A DNA stretch of 64,000 bases from Mucilaginibacter sp. OK098 (GCF_900142915.1 NZ_FRCM01000004.1:310001-374000); one strand, 5' to 3'. Numbered from the stretch's first letter, positions 45,208 through 53,774 are shown. Notes: generated by a model from the sequence alone, not told the origin. Translations and numbers: made by a program.

Positions 45208-45645
45208 TTAATTTTGTTTTGATCCAGACTCAAAATTATTTTCAAAGCTCCTCTTTCTGCCAAAAACAACACCGCCTAATGCCAGTAAAGCCCCGCCAAA
45301 CAACAAGTACCAACCCCATTTGAACTTTATTTGCCTTGTTAAAAATGCATCGATTGAATGAAAAGGGATAAAACTGAACGAGGTATGAACCTTTAACCAG
45401 GCCAGCACATAAAACAAAATCACCAGCCCTAACGAAAATAATGCAGCCATCCTGGTTATTTTGGGTTGATTAAACACGGTTCCCAGGATGCCCACGGTTG
45501 CAACAAGCAGCAGCACCATACCATAAGGCTTATTAGCGCCAAAAGCATCAATATTATACAAATGGAACGGACGTAAAATTGGGCAATAGGTACCTGCAAT
45601 GATTATTACAAAGCCAATAAACGAGGTTAATACATTAAGGCGCAT
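45208..45645 (-). CDS. Hypothetical membrane protein (145 aa)
   Basis: A 145-residue protein with about four membrane segments and a charged C-terminal tail (GRKRSFENNFESGSKQN). The loop CPILRPFHLYNIDAFG and the repeated VFG/LFGGALLALGGVV are distinctive but I do not recognise the family. It directly follows gldC (1 bp gap) on the same strand. Confidence 0.65.
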   Translation of the reverse strand: MRLNVLTSFIGFVIIIAGTYCPILRPFHLYNIDAFGANKPYGMVLLLVATVGILGTVFNQPKITRMAALFSLGLVILFYVLAWLKVHTSFSFIPFHSIDAFLTRQIKFKWGWYLLFGGALLALGGVVFGRKRSFENNFESGSKQN

Positions 45646-45646
45646 T

Positions 45647-45976
45647 TTATTTTTTTATTTCCATTTTATCGGCAAAGTGGGCACAATAATCACGCAGGTC
45701 TTCTACAATATTTGTTTCGCCAGTTGCGCGTAAAAAGCTATCGCCCATGGTTTGCAGGGTTTCGTAAAAAAAGCGTTTCATCTCGTCAACAGGCATATCC
45801 TTTGTCCAAAGATCAATACGCAATGTATTTTTATAGTTCTGATCCCAAAGGGCCAGCATTATTGATTTTACAGGCAATGCCTCCTTGTTTTGCGCATCTG
45901 TTGATTCCCACATAATATTTTCGGGAACATTGTCATCATCAAGTTGTATAGTAAGCTTTATTTCAGCAGTCTTCAT
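45647..45976 (-). CDS. gldC: Gliding motility protein GldC
   Basis: A 109-residue cytoplasmic protein matching GldC: EIKLTIQLDDDNVPENIMWESTDA, SIMLALWDQNYKNTLRIDLWTKDMPVDEMKRF, and a FADKMEI C-terminus. In gliding Bacteroidota it is an accessory gliding/T9SS-linked protein; it also occurs in non-gliders. It lies in a small cluster with two unknown membrane proteins, 7 bp after the first. Confidence 0.9.
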   Translation of the reverse strand: MKTAEIKLTIQLDDDNVPENIMWESTDAQNKEALPVKSIMLALWDQNYKNTLRIDLWTKDMPVDEMKRFFYETLQTMGDSFLRATGETNIVEDLRDYCAHFADKMEIKK

Positions 45977-45983
45977 TTATAAA

Positions 45984-46250
45984 TTATTTAACAAGTAAAA
46001 ATATAATAGCCGCCAAAGTTATAAAGCTTAGCTCTACTATCCATAATTTTTTAGTGGCCGGGAAGAAATTACGGAACATTATATCCATAAATGACACTAC
46101 AACTGCAAACAGGATAAAGATCCACCCTACTGCCGTGCTCATTGTTTTAAAATGCGTACCCGAAATTTGAACACCATATACCCAGCTATAAACAGCTACA
46201 ACTAAAAGAAATGCGCTTGCAAAATTCAGGGGGGTAATCCTAAGCTTCAT
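45984..46250 (-). CDS. Hypothetical small membrane protein (88 aa)
   Basis: An 88-residue protein with three membrane segments (ASAFLLVVAVYSWVYG; VGWIFILFAVVVSFMDIMF; VELSFITLAAIIFLLV). No family recognised; located 6 bp downstream of the DEAD helicase stop and upstream of gldC on the same strand, so probably read through from the helicase. Confidence 0.65.
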   Translation of the reverse strand: MKLRITPLNFASAFLLVVAVYSWVYGVQISGTHFKTMSTAVGWIFILFAVVVSFMDIMFRNFFPATKKLWIVELSFITLAAIIFLLVK

Positions 46251-46256
46251 ATTGTA

Positions 46257-47603
46257 TTAATGTTTTTTCCTGTATGATTTTGGCGATTTAGTTCTTTTTG
46301 CGGCTGGCCTGCCTGATGCTTTCGCTTTGGCTGCATCAAACTTTTTATGCTGGTTCAGGGTTTTCTTTTCATGAAAAGCACCTTTAAAGTCAGGGTCTTC
46401 TTTTCGCTTTTGCATGTCAACCTCTTTGGCCTGCTCCTGTTTTTCCTCATAAGGAGTTGCCTCAATAAACACATCAACGGGAATATCAGTTACCGGAATG
46501 GTTTGTTTTATCAACTTCTCAATTTTGCGGATATAATATTCTTCATTCGGGCTGCAAAAAGTGATCGCCTCGCCTGATTGGTAAGCGCGTCCAGTTCTAC
46601 CAATTCGGTGCACATAGTCTTCAATAACAACCGGCACATCAAAATTTATCACATGGCTCACATCGCTCACGTCAATACCGCGTGACGCTACATCCGTGGC
46701 CACAAGTATTTTCACTTCATCGGCTTTAAAAGCATTAATGGCATTTATGCGGGTGTTTTGCCCTTTATTGGCATGCAATACCTTAACTTCTTTTTCGCCA
46801 AACTTGCGGAGTAAAAACTTATATACATCCTCTGCGGCTAACCTGGTTTTACAAAAGATGATCAGCTTTTTTATATCATCTTCAACATCAAGCAGCTTTC
46901 TGAGCAGGTTTATTTTGGTTTTAACATTCGGCACAAAGTATAAGTGCTGGTTTACCGTTTGCGCCGGAGTAGCCTGCGGTGTTACCTCGATAATAGTAGG
47001 AAACTCCAGGAAATTATTGGAAAGCTCATGGATCTTGTCTGACATGGTGGCCGAAAAAAGCAGGTTTTGCCGCTTTACGGGTACCACTTCCAAAATGCGG
47101 TTTATCTGTGGCATAAAGCCCATGTCCATCATTTTGTCGGCTTCATCCAGCACCAAAACCTGTAATGTTTTGGTAACAATGTGGCCGGCAAGATAAATGT
47201 CCATAAAGCGGCCGGGGGTAGCCACAATAATATCAACTCCTTTATTTATTTGCTCTATTTGAGTTTTGGGGCCAAGGCCGCCATATAAAACAACAACACG
47301 CAGGTCAGTATTGGCAGCAAAGGCTTTTACATTTTCCTCTATCTGCATAGCCAGCTCGCGCGTTGGTGATATGATCAGTGCACGGGCATTATCCCCCTGG
47401 GCATATTTAAGCTTCATAAGGATCGGCAAAACATAGGCCGCAGTTTTACCCGTACCGGTTTGCGCAATGCCCATTACATCCTGCCCGTTCAATATCGGCG
47501 GAATAGCTTTTTGCTGGATAGGCGTAGCCTCCGTATAACCGGCATCGGCAATTGCATTTAAAATTTGCCGGTTAAATTTAAATTCTTCGAAAGATACACC
47601 CAT
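46257..47603 (-). CDS. DEAD-box ATP-dependent RNA helicase
   Basis: A 448-residue RNA helicase of the RhlE/DeaD type. Motifs: Q motif FKFNRQILNAIADAGYTEATPIQQ, I AQTGTGKTA, Ia PTRELAMQ, II DEADKM, III SATM, IV IIFCKT, V ATDVASRGID, VI HRIGRTGR. The C-terminal 70 residues are basic and low complexity (RPAAKRTKSPKSYRKKH), as in ribosome-biogenesis helicases. A TATCTTTG box (47608-47615) ends 4 nt before ATG, predicting a leaderless message. Confidence 0.95.
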   Translation of the reverse strand: MGVSFEEFKFNRQILNAIADAGYTEATPIQQKAIPPILNGQDVMGIAQTGTGKTAAYVLPILMKLKYAQGDNARALIISPTRELAMQIEENVKAFAANTDLRVVVLYGGLGPKTQIEQINKGVDIIVATPGRFMDIYLAGHIVTKTLQVLVLDEADKMMDMGFMPQINRILEVVPVKRQNLLFSATMSDKIHELSNNFLEFPTIIEVTPQATPAQTVNQHLYFVPNVKTKINLLRKLLDVEDDIKKLIIFCKTRLAAEDVYKFLLRKFGEKEVKVLHANKGQNTRINAINAFKADEVKILVATDVASRGIDVSDVSHVINFDVPVVIEDYVHRIGRTGRAYQSGEAITFCSPNEEYYIRKIEKLIKQTIPVTDIPVDVFIEATPYEEKQEQAKEVDMQKRKEDPDFKGAFHEKKTLNQHKKFDAAKAKASGRPAAKRTKSPKSYRKKH

Positions 47604-47607
47604 CGGG

Positions 47608-47615
47608 CAAAGATA
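47608..47615 (-). promoter_or_regulatory. -7 box for the DEAD helicase
   Basis: TATCTTTG on the minus strand, then CCCG, then ATG. No clear -33 TTTG. Confidence 0.55.
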
Positions 47616-47617
47616 GG

Positions 47618-47767
47618 GTTTATAGTCCGAAAGTCGGGAAAGTCAGTAAAGTCCGAAAGTTTAATTGCGGAATTCAGAGGGTTGAATGCGGAATGACATT
47701 CCTGTTAATTTGCATCAAGATTACTTTTTCTTTCGGTCTTTCGGACTTTCCCGACTTTCGGACTTCC
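47618..47767. repeat. Family C inverted array pair in the divergent helicase/beta-barrel spacer
   Basis: Left arm about 47625-47660 (AGTCCGAAAGTCGGGAAAG and more); right arm about 47731-47766 (TTTCGGTCTTTCGGACTTTC, CCGACTTTCGGACTT). The spacer includes GCGGAATTCAGAG and TGAATGCGGAATG, B-like units. Confidence 0.75.
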
Positions 47768-47859
47768 CAAAAATCTTTTTCGTCGGCACATTGTAGCTAT
47801 TCATCTATTCATTGCGTATTAATTAACATAACAACTTACCTTGCATCAAATTTTATAAC

Positions 47860-48504
47860 ATGAAACAAAAATTACTCGCATTATCTATTTTATTTTTCGC
47901 CTGCATAGGCACAGTATCAGCTCAAACAGGTCACAAAGGCGAATATTACCTTGGCGGCAGCCTGAGCTATGATTACAGCACGTACGGATCATCAAATACT
48001 TACAATTATAACGATGGTTACACTATTTACACGACCAGCAAGATCTCTTCATTTAGCATCAGGCCCGAGTTTGGTTTTTTCATAAGCGATAAGTGGTCAA
48101 TCGGCGTCCAACCGGTTTACTCACGTACAGCGGGTACCGAAACATCAAATTATCATTCATATACAACTCCGGCTAACAATTATATTTCGAGTGATAATTA
48201 TCATAACGACGTGGTTGGCATAGGTGTGCACGCCCGCTATTACGCCATGATATCTGATAAATTTGGCTTTTTCCCTGAATTTGGCATAAGTACTTTAAAC
48301 AATACCACTTACTTTAAATACGGCACGTTTAGTCTTGGCGTTACTCCTAACTTTGTGTTTTTCCCTACGCCAAAACTTGGTGTTAATCTTGGCTTTGGCG
48401 GTGCAGCTTATAACCTCGATTATCAAACTAAAAACAGCACCTTCCACGCAGGCCTTAATGATAATATCTCTTTCGGGCTTAACTATTTTTGGGGAAGAAA
48501 GTGA
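47860..48504 (+). CDS. Small outer membrane beta-barrel protein
   Basis: A 214-residue protein with a signal peptide (LLALSILFFACIGTVSAQ) and eight or so amphipathic strands ending in FGLNYFWGRK, typical of OmpX/OprF-like porin-family barrels. SIRPEFGFFISDKWSIGVQ is a family-like strand pair. Tyr/Ser-rich loops vary. Function unknown, possibly structural. Confidence 0.8.
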   Translation: MKQKLLALSILFFACIGTVSAQTGHKGEYYLGGSLSYDYSTYGSSNTYNYNDGYTIYTTSKISSFSIRPEFGFFISDKWSIGVQPVYSRTAGTETSNYHSYTTPANNYISSDNYHNDVVGIGVHARYYAMISDKFGFFPEFGISTLNNTTYFKYGTFSLGVTPNFVFFPTPKLGVNLGFGGAAYNLDYQTKNSTFHAGLNDNISFGLNYFWGRK

Positions 48505-48722
48505 TTTTTGATTTCGGATGTCGGATTTTCGATTTCGGATTTAATGTCTGAACCAGGATTCAGCTGATTAATGGATTATTGAGATGTTTGTTGCAATTAA
48601 GGATCAAGTAATCCTAAAATCTTTTAATCATGGTTCAAATGCGGAAGTCGGAATGCCGATTGCGGAATGTTTTAGTACAATTCTTTCTTTCGGACTTTCC
48701 GACTTCCGGACTTTCTGACTTA
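48505..48722. repeat. Mixed family B and C arrays upstream of pyrC
   Basis: Family B units (ATTTCGGATGTCGGATTTTC) at 48509-48541, B-like GCGGAAGTCGGAATGCCG at about 48640-48665 and a family C run (TTTCGGACTTTCCGACTTCC) at 48688-48721, ending next to the pyrC promoter box. The two halves are not a clean inverted pair. Confidence 0.65.
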
Positions 48723-48726
48723 TACC

Positions 48727-48734
48727 TATCTTTG
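48727..48734 (+). promoter_or_regulatory. -7 box for dihydroorotase
   Basis: TATCTTTG, then CGTT, then ATG at 48739. Full match to TAnnTTTG; transcription start would be at or very near the start codon. Confidence 0.55.
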
Positions 48735-48738
48735 CGTT

Positions 48739-50073
48739 ATGAGCTCAATCCTTATAAAATCAGCAACAATAGTTAATGAAAATCGGCAGTTTGTTGCTGA
48801 TGTTTTGGTAAAAGATGGTTTTATTGACCGAATTGATAAGCATATTGACGCTGCTGCCGATAAAGAGATAAATGCCGAAGGCCTGCATCTCTTCCCAGGT
48901 TGCATTGACGACCAGGTGCATTTCCGTGAACCGGGCCTGACCCACAAAGCAAATATTCACTCTGAATCAAGAGCGGCTGTTGCGGGTGGGATCACTTCGT
49001 TTATGGAGATGCCCAATACTGTACCAAATACGCTTACGCAGCAATTACTGCAGGATAAATATGATATAGGTGCACGCACTTCGCTGGCTAATTACTCTTT
49101 CTTCATGGGCGCCTCAAATGATAATATTGATGAGGTATTAAAAACAGATACTGCCAATGTTTGCGGCATTAAGGTTTTTATGGGCTCATCAACCGGTAAT
49201 ATGCTGGTGGATGATCCTAATACACTTGAGCGCATCTTTGCACAATCACCAATGCTGGTTGCTACGCACTGCGAGGATGAAGCCACTATAAAAAGCAATC
49301 TTGAGCATTACAAACAATTATTGGGCGAGAATATCCCGGTAAAACTGCATCCCAAGATCAGGAGCGCCGAAGCCTGTTACCTGTCCTCGTCAATGGCGGT
49401 TGACCTTGCGAAAAAGCACAATACACGATTGCATATTTTACATATCTCTACAGAAAAAGAAACTTACCTGTTTGACAATTCCATCCCGTTAAAAGATAAA
49501 AGGATAACCGCCGAGGCCTGTATCCATCACCTTTGGTTTACCGACAAGGATTACGAAACCAAGGGCAACCTTATAAAATGGAACCCGGCTGTAAAAACAG
49601 CGCACGACCGCGATGGCATTTTAAAAGCCGTACTAAACGGGCGTATTGATATAATAGCAACCGACCACGCCCCGCACACACTGGAAGAAAAATCATTGCC
49701 TTACCTTCAAGCACCATCCGGCGGACCATTGGTGCAACATGCGTTGCCCGCTATGCTTGAATTATATCACCAGGGTAAGATCAGCCTGGAACAAATTGCC
49801 GAAAAAATGGCGCACAATGTTGCAGTATGTTTCCAGATAGAAAAACGCGGTTTTATCCGGGAAGGTTATTGGGCCGACCTTGTGCTGGCCGATCTAAATG
49901 CCCCATGGAAAGTTAACAAGGATAACATTTTATACAAATGTAAATGGAGCCCGTTTGAAGGAACTACCTTTAAATCAAAAATTGCCTATACCATTGTATC
50001 AGGCAATGTTGTGTGGACTGACGGAAGCTTACATGAAGGTGAGGCCGGTAAACGACTGAGCTTTATCAGATAA
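48739..50073 (+). CDS. pyrC: Dihydroorotase
   Basis: A 444-residue amidohydrolase of pyrimidine biosynthesis (carbamoyl-aspartate to dihydroorotate). Visible: the carbamylated lysine in GIKVFMGSSTGNM, metal ligands THCEDE, LHILHIST and the DHAPHT segment near the C-terminus. Departure from type I enzymes: the first His of the HxH metal motif is Gln (DDQVHFREPG, Q59/H61), a substitution that seems lineage-wide but affects metal binding. Monocistronic; leaderless start likely. Confidence 0.88.
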   Translation: MSSILIKSATIVNENRQFVADVLVKDGFIDRIDKHIDAAADKEINAEGLHLFPGCIDDQVHFREPGLTHKANIHSESRAAVAGGITSFMEMPNTVPNTLTQQLLQDKYDIGARTSLANYSFFMGASNDNIDEVLKTDTANVCGIKVFMGSSTGNMLVDDPNTLERIFAQSPMLVATHCEDEATIKSNLEHYKQLLGENIPVKLHPKIRSAEACYLSSSMAVDLAKKHNTRLHILHISTEKETYLFDNSIPLKDKRITAEACIHHLWFTDKDYETKGNLIKWNPAVKTAHDRDGILKAVLNGRIDIIATDHAPHTLEEKSLPYLQAPSGGPLVQHALPAMLELYHQGKISLEQIAEKMAHNVAVCFQIEKRGFIREGYWADLVLADLNAPWKVNKDNILYKCKWSPFEGTTFKSKIAYTIVSGNVVWTDGSLHEGEAGKRLSFIR

Positions 50074-50096
50074 TTCGTTTAAGTTAAATTCATTTT

Positions 50097-50209
50097 TGTC
50101 ATTGCGAGGTACCAAGCAATCGCGGACCGTGCATTTACGCTACGCAAGTTCTACACCGTTCTAGCCGCTCTGTAAAGTTCACGGTTGCCGCGCTGCGCTC
50201 GCAATGACA
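50097..50209. mobile_element. 113-bp element with 12-bp terminal inverted repeats (TGTCATTGCGAG)
   Basis: TGTCATTGCGAG (50097-50108) and CTCGCAATGACA (50198-50209) are perfect inverted termini. Between them are AGCAATCGCG-type and GCGCTGCGC segments; there is no open frame. TCATTGCGAG-type termini are known from dispersed small non-autonomous repeats in many bacteria. It lies between convergent pyrC and the GyrI-like gene. Confidence 0.75.
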
Positions 50210-50215
50210 TGATGA

Positions 50216-50683
50216 TTATTTAACTGCCAAATAAATCCTCGCTTCTGTTTCTTCAAAGCTTTTTGGATCTGCTTTATAAAAATCATAATCAGCTGTATAT
50301 TTCCTATCAATATCGCTTGCCCAGATCTGTTGCCACGCCTCACCGATATTTGCAGGGAACTGGCCTTCCAAATAATAAACCTGGTATTTATCAGCAGGTA
50401 TGGTTATCCCGGTAAAGCCGTCTGGAATATCATCCAATGAACTAACCTTACAACCAAGAACAGCGGTATAGGGACCTGTATGGTCTGTTTCATATTCGGT
50501 ATAAACACAATACATATCGTCAGATGTTTTATCCTTAATATGTTGAATCAGGTTTTCGGTCGTGAACCTTGTCCAAAGGCCGCCAATATCAATTTGCGAT
50601 TGTCCGTTTTGGTTGGTTGTTCTTACCGAAATCCCGGTTAGATAAAATTGATTTTGGTTGGATATTTCTGTTTTGGTTATCAT
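50216..50683 (-). CDS. GyrI-like effector-binding domain protein (155 aa)
   Basis: A 155-residue protein of the SHS2/effector-binding (AraC_E_bind, GyrI-like) superfamily: IGGLWTRFTTENLIQHI, YCVYTEYETDHTGPYTAVLGC, FTGITIPADKYQVYYLEGQF and AWQQIWA are the usual strand-helix elements. These stand-alone domains bind small organic molecules; the ligand is unknown. Part of a run of stress-type single-domain genes on the minus strand. Confidence 0.75.
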   Translation of the reverse strand: MITKTEISNQNQFYLTGISVRTTNQNGQSQIDIGGLWTRFTTENLIQHIKDKTSDDMYCVYTEYETDHTGPYTAVLGCKVSSLDDIPDGFTGITIPADKYQVYYLEGQFPANIGEAWQQIWASDIDRKYTADYDFYKADPKSFEETEARIYLAVK

Positions 50684-50760
50684 TACTATAAGTTATATCG
50701 ATTCATAAAATATTTTTAATGAATTGTTTATAAAGATCAATTAAATAATTACATAATCAA

Positions 50761-51186
50761 CTATTTCTCTATAATTTTCTTCAATCCGTCAAAAACAGAT
50801 TTCCAGTTTTGCTCAGAATGATCCATTGCTTCCTGGTTTTTAACACCATCCTGTGTTATTACCAAAGTGGTTTTGCCATCGGTTTCACCTAATTCATAAG
50901 TGATATTATTATAATTTTCAGGCTTATTTTCGGTGCCCGACATGCTGCTCCAATAAGTGTACTTTAATAAGTTCGGCGCATCAATGTCAAGAATAATTCC
51001 ACCGTCTTCGTATTTATGTCCCTCCCATTCACCGCTGAAAGTAATGGGGCTTCCAACCTTCCAATCGGACTTTAAATCGGTACCGAAAAAATATTCTTTT
51101 ACCATAGCGGCATCGGTTAGCCCTTTCCAAACCTCGGCAATCGGCGCCTTAAAGTTGATGGTTGTTTTTAATGTTAGTGTACTCAT
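50761..51186 (-). CDS. AHSA1/SRPBCC domain protein
   Basis: A 141-residue START-like ligand-binding protein: TTINFKAPIAEVWKGLTD at the N-terminus, GGIILDIDAPNLLKYTYW and the C-terminal helix WKSVFDGLKKIIEK. Members bind hydrophobic ligands or act as Hsp90 co-factor relatives; the partner is unknown here. Confidence 0.85.
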   Translation of the reverse strand: MSTLTLKTTINFKAPIAEVWKGLTDAAMVKEYFFGTDLKSDWKVGSPITFSGEWEGHKYEDGGIILDIDAPNLLKYTYWSSMSGTENKPENYNNITYELGETDGKTTLVITQDGVKNQEAMDHSEQNWKSVFDGLKKIIEK

Positions 51187-51300
51187 TTTTTAAGTTGATT
51201 AAGTTAGATTATGTTGATTGGGTTGATTAAGTTTCTTTAAGGGCGGCGATTGTTTTAACTCAATCAACCACTCACCCAATCAACTTAATCAACCATTTTA
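51187..51300. repeat. Family D inverted array pair between AHSA1 and EVE genes
   Basis: Left arm about 51189-51231 (AAGTTGATTAAGTTAGATT, ATGTTGATTGGGTTG); right arm about 51257-51297 (ACTCAATCAACCACTCACCC, AATCAACTTAATCAACC). The right arm overlaps the EVE gene, encoding its last residues MVD and stop. Confidence 0.75.
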
Positions 51301-51698
51301 CTTCTGATTAGTTTGAAATCGCCTTCCGGGATCTCGAAGAAACCAAAGCGAAACTGATAGCCCCATGAGCTTTTATTTTTAATAAAATCAAGATCCGCTA
51401 TCAATGGAGCTATGGGAGTTTCCTTGCTTTCCTCGTATTTTATATTCCGGCGGTATGGGATAAAATTATCAGCCATTTTATGCTGATAGATCTGCTCATC
51501 AGCCACCTGACCGATTGCGGTAAATGCCTGTAAAGGCTCATTGCCGGCAAATGTTTGTTTGGGCGAATAAAACATCACCCAATCGTTTACAGCCATCCGT
51601 TTTAAAGGTCCTTCTTTGCCGTGATTGGCCTGCATAAAGCCACCGGCAACACCACGGGCAATATGATCTTTTGAAACTACTACTATCCAGTATCGCAT
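51285..51698 (-). CDS. EVE domain protein
   Basis: A 137-residue EVE/PUA-like domain: RYWIVVVSKDHIARGVAGGF at the start, DWVMFYSPKQTF in the middle, and FRFGFFEIPEGDF near the end. EVE domains bind modified bases in nucleic acids. Its last three codons come from the family D repeat, so its C-terminus has been capped by repeat sequence. Confidence 0.85.
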   Translation of the reverse strand: MRYWIVVVSKDHIARGVAGGFMQANHGKEGPLKRMAVNDWVMFYSPKQTFAGNEPLQAFTAIGQVADEQIYQHKMADNFIPYRRNIKYEESKETPIAPLIADLDFIKNKSSWGYQFRFGFFEIPEGDFKLIRSKMVD

Positions 51699-51725
51699 AA
51701 CAGTTTACAGTTAAATATTATTTAG

Positions 51726-52343
51726 TTACAATTTAATTATAGGTTGCCTGATAATGGTTCTCAATTTTTCAGGGGCCGTCCTGCGCATGTCATTCAAATA
51801 TATTTCCCTGTGGTTTCCATTAAAGCTATAGTCATTATCTTTTATAAAAGCATGCAAGCGGGCAATAGTTGCTGGTTCGTTATTATAAGGACCCGAGTGA
51901 AGTACCTGGGCGCATAAACCTTCATCCATTGTTCCAAAGCTTATATCGTTCAGCATTGGCATATCTTTCTTTTTGCTTGCTTGTTCTACTGCCATGCTTA
52001 CAATTGAGGCGGTAACAAATTTAGGCTGCATAATCATTAAGGTCCATTTCCATGCAGCTTTATTTTCCATTGAAAAATTGTTAATGTTATCACTAAACCA
52101 TAGGCCTTCAAGTGGCATTACACCGTAATCAATTTGTTGAATGCCTTTTTTAAGCATAAATTTAATAGTATATGAAAGGCTGAATAAAGCTTCCACCGCA
52201 TTTTGAAATAGTTGTGAACTATTAGGATCACCACACCCATCTATCATCAGGTAGTTTAATTGGGGAGCAGTTACCACTTCAATCTTACTCGCAGAAACTT
52301 TATAAAGATCCTGAAGCTCTTTTTTAAAATCGATTTTTTTCAT
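51726..52343 (-). CDS. GyrI-like small-molecule-binding protein (205 aa)
   Basis: A 205-residue GyrI-like protein: YLMIDGCGDPNSSQLFQNAVEALFSLSYTIKF is the typical N-terminal block, MPLEGLWFSD and HSGPYNNEPATIARLHAFI follow, then GNHREIYLNDMRR. The family binds small molecules and may protect from toxic compounds. 11 bp downstream of the DoxX-like gene. Confidence 0.85.
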   Translation of the reverse strand: MKKIDFKKELQDLYKVSASKIEVVTAPQLNYLMIDGCGDPNSSQLFQNAVEALFSLSYTIKFMLKKGIQQIDYGVMPLEGLWFSDNINNFSMENKAAWKWTLMIMQPKFVTASIVSMAVEQASKKKDMPMLNDISFGTMDEGLCAQVLHSGPYNNEPATIARLHAFIKDNDYSFNGNHREIYLNDMRRTAPEKLRTIIRQPIIKL

Positions 52344-52354
52344 GCTGATCTATT

Positions 52355-52702
52355 TTAAATCCAAAAGGTAAATAAAAATATAGCTAATAAATGCAGCCCC
52401 ACATAAACCGGGGTCATCACATACTTTCGAGGATCGTTATTTTTAAGGTGGGTATAAATGGCTCCTATTATTAGTATAGCGTATATTACAATACCATACA
52501 TCCTTGTAGCATTAAATAATAGCAGGAGACCACAGGCTATTTCAATAAAACCCAGAAAATGCATAAACCATAAGGGGTAGCCCCAGCGTTTAAAATGCTC
52601 AATAGAAACTTTTTGTCCGCTTAGTTTTTTAAAGCCGAAGATAAAGCCGGGTATTGCATAAGCTATTATCAATACCCAAAAAATGATTGTTTTAATTTCC
52701 AT
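52355..52702 (-). CDS. DoxX-like membrane protein
   Basis: A 115-residue protein with four membrane segments of the DoxX/DUF417 type: IIAYAIPGFIFGFKKLSG, the second helix MHFLGFIEIACGLLLLF and GIVIYAILIIGAIYTHL. ATG 52702 is chosen because the extra 10 residues upstream are polar. Preceded by the WYL regulator gene on the same strand. Confidence 0.8.
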   Translation of the reverse strand: MEIKTIIFWVLIIAYAIPGFIFGFKKLSGQKVSIEHFKRWGYPLWFMHFLGFIEIACGLLLLFNATRMYGIVIYAILIIGAIYTHLKNNDPRKYVMTPVYVGLHLLAIFLFTFWI

Positions 52703-52752
52703 TGTTTTAGTTTGCTTGCACAAATAAAACAATGGCGAATGACAGCCCTATG

Positions 52753-53715
52753 TCAGTAGGAATTTGTTAATTGAAGATTTTTTTGAGCAATTGCTGCGGC
52801 AATGTTCCCTACCTGTTCTTTTAAACTGTCGGGGCTTATAATTTCGGCCTGGTCGCCAAACATCATGAACCATCGGGCAAAGCCTTCTATTGATGTGGTG
52901 AGGAAGGTCATTTCTATTTGGCCGCCTACAGTTTTTTCAGAAACAAAACCGCTATAATATTTCTGATATTCCAGGTGCCTGTAAATCGCTTTATCAACCC
53001 GTATTATTACCATATCCAGTTCCTGCTCTTTGGCGGTTTGGGCAATGTAAGCTTTTAGAGTTGGGTGTTTGCTGGTGAAAGCCCTGCCGCTGCATTCAAT
53101 CCGGTTAATCCTGTCTACCCGGAAATCCCGGTAAGCATTCCGTAACTGGCAATAGGCTATCAGGTGCCAGTAGCCGGCTTTATAAAAAATACCGATGGGT
53201 TCAACATCCCTTATTGTATGTTCCTGGCTATGGATTGCAAAGTAATTCATATGCAATACACTTTTTTGGGCGATGCTGTTGAGTAAGGTCTGAATATGAT
53301 CTTTATTATCAACCTTCAGCTGACCGCGGCTCCTGAGCACTTCAATACTGCTGTCAATATCTTCCAGTAAATTTTTCTCAGCTGTTTTTAATATCGCCCT
53401 GATCTTATACATGGCCGATTTATGGTGCTCAGTAGTTGAGGCATCAGTAAGTTTTTCAACAAATTTTTCGGCAGTTAAAAAGGCGGTGGCTTCTTCTTTT
53501 GTAAACATTACAGGCGGCAGGCGGTAACCATCAACAATAGAATATCCTACCCCAGCCTCACCTATTATCGGGATCCCGGCTTCCTCAAGCGTTTTTACAT
53601 CACGGTAAACAGTACGTAAGCTTATACCAAACCGTTCGGCTATATCGCTGGCTTTAACCACCCTGCGCGATTGTAGTTGAATTAATATGGCCGAAACTCT
53701 GTCGATGCGATTCAT
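52753..53715 (-). CDS. WYL-domain transcriptional regulator (YafY type)
   Basis: A 320-residue regulator with an N-terminal winged HTH (MNRIDRVSAILIQLQSRRVVKASDIAERFGISLRTVYRDV) and a WYL domain around 140-215 (VEPIGIFYKAGYWHLIAYC, FRVDRI). WYL domains sense nucleic acid or small ligands. The ATG at 53715 matches the family start. It heads the minus-strand run of small ligand-binding genes it may control. A 12-bp-arm palindrome lies in the divergent spacer. Confidence 0.9.
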   Translation of the reverse strand: MNRIDRVSAILIQLQSRRVVKASDIAERFGISLRTVYRDVKTLEEAGIPIIGEAGVGYSIVDGYRLPPVMFTKEEATAFLTAEKFVEKLTDASTTEHHKSAMYKIRAILKTAEKNLLEDIDSSIEVLRSRGQLKVDNKDHIQTLLNSIAQKSVLHMNYFAIHSQEHTIRDVEPIGIFYKAGYWHLIAYCQLRNAYRDFRVDRINRIECSGRAFTSKHPTLKAYIAQTAKEQELDMVIIRVDKAIYRHLEYQKYYSGFVSEKTVGGQIEMTFLTTSIEGFARWFMMFGDQAEIISPDSLKEQVGNIAAAIAQKNLQLTNSY

Positions 53716-53745
53716 GCCATCCAAATTAAAGAAAAACCCGGTATC

Positions 53746-53774
53746 TTTATGCAAAATTTATTATTTTGCATAAA
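53746..53774. promoter_or_regulatory. Palindromic operator between the WYL regulator and DUF2007 genes
   Basis: TTTATGCAAAAT (53746-53757) and ATTTTGCATAAA (53763-53774) are perfect 12-bp arms with a TTATT spacer. The right arm ends at the DUF2007 ATG. Near-consensus -7 boxes face both ways in the arms, so the site could be an autoregulatory operator for the WYL protein. Confidence 0.6.
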
